A stretch of 6,152 nucleotides of DNA from Anaerolineae bacterium (GTDB taxonomy: Bacteria > Chloroflexota > Anaerolineae > B4-G1 > SLSP01): positions 1 to 6,152 of the forward strand of contig JAFGSL010000050.1 of NCBI GenBank assembly GCA_016934645.1, given 5' to 3'. The notes beneath the pieces were generated by a model, which saw nothing but the letters and a program-made list of their open reading frames with translations, had not been told where the DNA came from and did not search any database. Below, piece after piece: positions 5,269 to 6,152 of the stretch; positions within the stretch are counted from its first letter, which is position 1; each line of letters begins with the position of its first letter. A program made the position numbers and the translations under genes.

Positions 5269-6048
5269 TTACCAGATTTTCCATGGCGCGCCTTCTTCCC
5301 AAAGTGCTGTGAGTTCCTGCGCTTCCTTGAAGGTATCCATCGCACGCCAGAAGCCATGATGTTCGTAGACGGCCAATTGCCGGTCGGCAGCCAGATTGGC
5401 GAAAGGCTCGCGTTCCAGGATGAGGTCGTCACTGCCGTCAAGATACCGCAACGCGTCGCGCTCAAAGATGAAGAAGCCGCCGTTGATGAGCGTTTCGACC
5501 AGAGGTTTCTCCTGGAAGCCGGTGACTTTCCCCTGCCCGTCGGTTTCGAGAATACCAAAGCGCGAGAAGGCGCGCACGCCGGTCATCGTGGCGAGCAGGC
5601 CTTGCTGGCGATGGTAGGCCAGCAGCGCGTGCAGGTCGATGTCGGCGACGCCGTCGGCGTAGGTCACGAAGAAGCGCTCGTGCTTCACGTAGCGCGCGGC
5701 TTTGCGCACGCGCGCGCCGGTCATCGTCTCCGGCCCGGTCTCGGCGAAAGTGATGCGCCAGCCGGCGGTGTCATTGGGGGTATGGTAGAGTGGTGTCCCG
5801 TCACCGAGCGCGAGCGTAAAATCGCGGCTCTGCCAATCGTATTCCAGGAAGTAGCGTTTGATGAGATCCCCTTGATAACCGAGCGCCAGGATGAAGTCGG
5901 TAAATCCCTGGGCCGCGTAGATCTTCATCACATGCCATAGTACCGGACGCTCGCCAACCTCGACTAGAGGCTTGGGAACGGTGCGGTCACCCATACGGGT
6001 GCCTTTGCCGCCGCAGAGGATGATGACGGGAATTTGTTCATTGACCAT
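5269..6048 (-). CDS. rfbF: Glucose-1-phosphate cytidylyltransferase (RfbF/DdhA)
   Basis: A 259-residue nucleotidyltransferase of the usual family length that makes CDP-glucose from CTP and glucose-1-phosphate, the committed first step for CDP-dideoxy sugars. It has the N-terminal GGKGTRM (13-19) pyrophosphorylase loop and PKPLVEVG (25-32) with the conserved lysine. TYADGVAD (129-136) holds the metal/nucleotide aspartate. FSRFGILE (161-168), FQEKP (178-182), NGGFFIFE (189-196) and the diagnostic ending HHGFWRAMDT (230-239) ... APWKIW follow. The start is placed at the ATG at 6048-6046 with AAGG at 6056-6059, 7 nt upstream, because homologues begin just before the glycine loop. The frame stays open upstream to another ATG at 6150, but that would add 34 residues translated from inverted-repeat DNA and is judged less likely. 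It is the first gene of the visible pathway. Confidence 0.95.
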   Translation of the reverse strand: MVNEQIPVIILCGGKGTRMGDRTVPKPLVEVGERPVLWHVMKIYAAQGFTDFILALGYQGDLIKRYFLEYDWQSRDFTLALGDGTPLYHTPNDTAGWRITFAETGPETMTGARVRKAARYVKHERFFVTYADGVADIDLHALLAYHRQQGLLATMTGVRAFSRFGILETDGQGKVTGFQEKPLVETLINGGFFIFERDALRYLDGSDDLILEREPFANLAADRQLAVYEHHGFWRAMDTFKEAQELTALWEEGAPWKIW

Positions 6049-6055
6049 TCGTGTA

Positions 6056-6059
6056 CCTT
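6056..6059 (-). promoter_or_regulatory. Ribosome binding site of rfbF
   Basis: AAGG (in CCAAGGT) with a 7-nt spacer to the ATG at 6048. It is weaker than the AGGAGG sites elsewhere in the cluster but well placed, and it supports the short start. Confidence 0.55.
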
Positions 6060-6078
6060 GGCTGTCAAATTCAAACGG

Positions 6079-6120
6079 AAAACGTGAAACTGTGCCTGGG
6101 GATCCATCACGTTTCACGTT
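6079..6120. repeat. Inverted repeat made of TCACGTT heptamers upstream of rfbF
   Basis: AACGTGAAAC at 6081-6090 is perfectly complementary to GTTTCACGTT at 6111-6120, with a 20-nt loop. The 3' plus-strand arm consists of two exact TCACGTT heptamers (6107-6113, 6114-6120). Read on the minus strand, the second arm is followed by a T-rich but interrupted stretch, so a weak terminator or attenuator for an upstream gene is possible but unproven. The rest of 6049-6152 shows no recognisable gene or promoter. Confidence 0.75.
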
Positions 6121-6152
6121 CTCTCGTCGTTGATTATTGCCTGTTTTCATCA

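Noticed and set aside
5356..5940. Long plus-strand open frame of 194 codons opposite rfbF, and similar antisense frames opposite the other genes
   Set aside because: Each lies inside a gene with strong family motifs, has no recognisable domain, and is expected from high-GC codon use on the opposite strand.
6079..6120. Factor-independent terminator upstream of rfbF
   Set aside because: The stem is perfect but AT-rich with a 20-nt loop, and the T-rich stretch after it is interrupted. It is kept only as an inverted repeat.
5269..6150. Longer RfbF start at 6150
   Set aside because: It adds 34 residues from inverted-repeat sequence before the conserved N-terminal loop. The ATG at 6048 has a positioned AAGG and gives the usual family length. 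The longer form is not fully excluded.
1..6152. tRNA, rRNA, insertion sequence or attachment site
   Set aside because: Almost all bases are accounted for by coding genes with family motifs and short repeat-filled gaps. No cloverleaf, transposase frame or terminal inverted repeats were seen.

Overview
The window is a single minus-strand gene cluster, described here in the direction of transcription from high to low coordinates. It holds six intact genes and the first ten codons of a seventh. The first four make a CDP-activated 6-deoxy or 3,6-dideoxy sugar: glucose-1-phosphate cytidylyltransferase (rfbF/ddhA, 5269-6048), a CDP-glucose 4,6-dehydratase-type enzyme (rfbG/ddhB, 4189-5184), an NAD(P)-dependent SDR epimerase/reductase (3239-4183) and the PLP/[2Fe-2S] C-3 dehydrase RfbH/DdhC (1807-3180). 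They are followed by a family 2 glycosyltransferase (1022-1807), a PfkB-family sugar or nucleoside kinase (58-1020), and the start of a small protein resembling HicB-family antitoxins (1-31). No E3 reductase (DdhD), flippase or polymerase gene lies inside the window.

The genes probably work as one operon. Gaps are 26, 1, -1, 58, 5 and 84 nt, with no convincing factor-independent terminator between them. The likely route is glucose-1-phosphate to CDP-glucose, then CDP-4-keto-6-deoxyglucose, C-3 deoxygenation by RfbH, and 4-keto reduction or epimerisation by the SDR. The glycosyltransferase would then move a sugar onto a lipid or glycan acceptor. The final sugar cannot be named from sequence. 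The PfkB kinase looks more like a nucleoside/ribokinase-type housekeeping enzyme that is translationally coupled to the end of the cluster.

The most unusual structure is in the junctions. The four longer or repeat-bearing junctions and the leader of the first gene carry short, diverged tandem arrays, nearly all with a 7-bp period but with different heptamers: CGTRATT and CTTGCCY at 1724-1807, CGTGA/TCACG types at 3196-3258, AGTTSAA and AACYTKY at 4133-4167 and 4184-4218, GGAGTAN at 5203-5237, and TCACGTT at 6079-6120. These arrays run into coding sequence. They encode the first 28 residues of the glycosyltransferase as four 7-residue units, most of the N-terminal extension of the SDR, the end of the SDR and the end of RfbG. 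Several arrays contain copies in both orientations and can form hairpins over start codons, stop codons or ribosome binding sites. They resemble the heptanucleotide STRR repeats described in filamentous cyanobacteria, but the genes do not look cyanobacterial to me.

The organism is probably a bacterium of moderately high GC with classical AGGAGG Shine-Dalgarno sites. The kinase, the HicB-like start and the repeat-filled spacers remind me of Chloroflexota (Anaerolineae/Caldilineae-like), but this is an impression from memory with low to moderate confidence.
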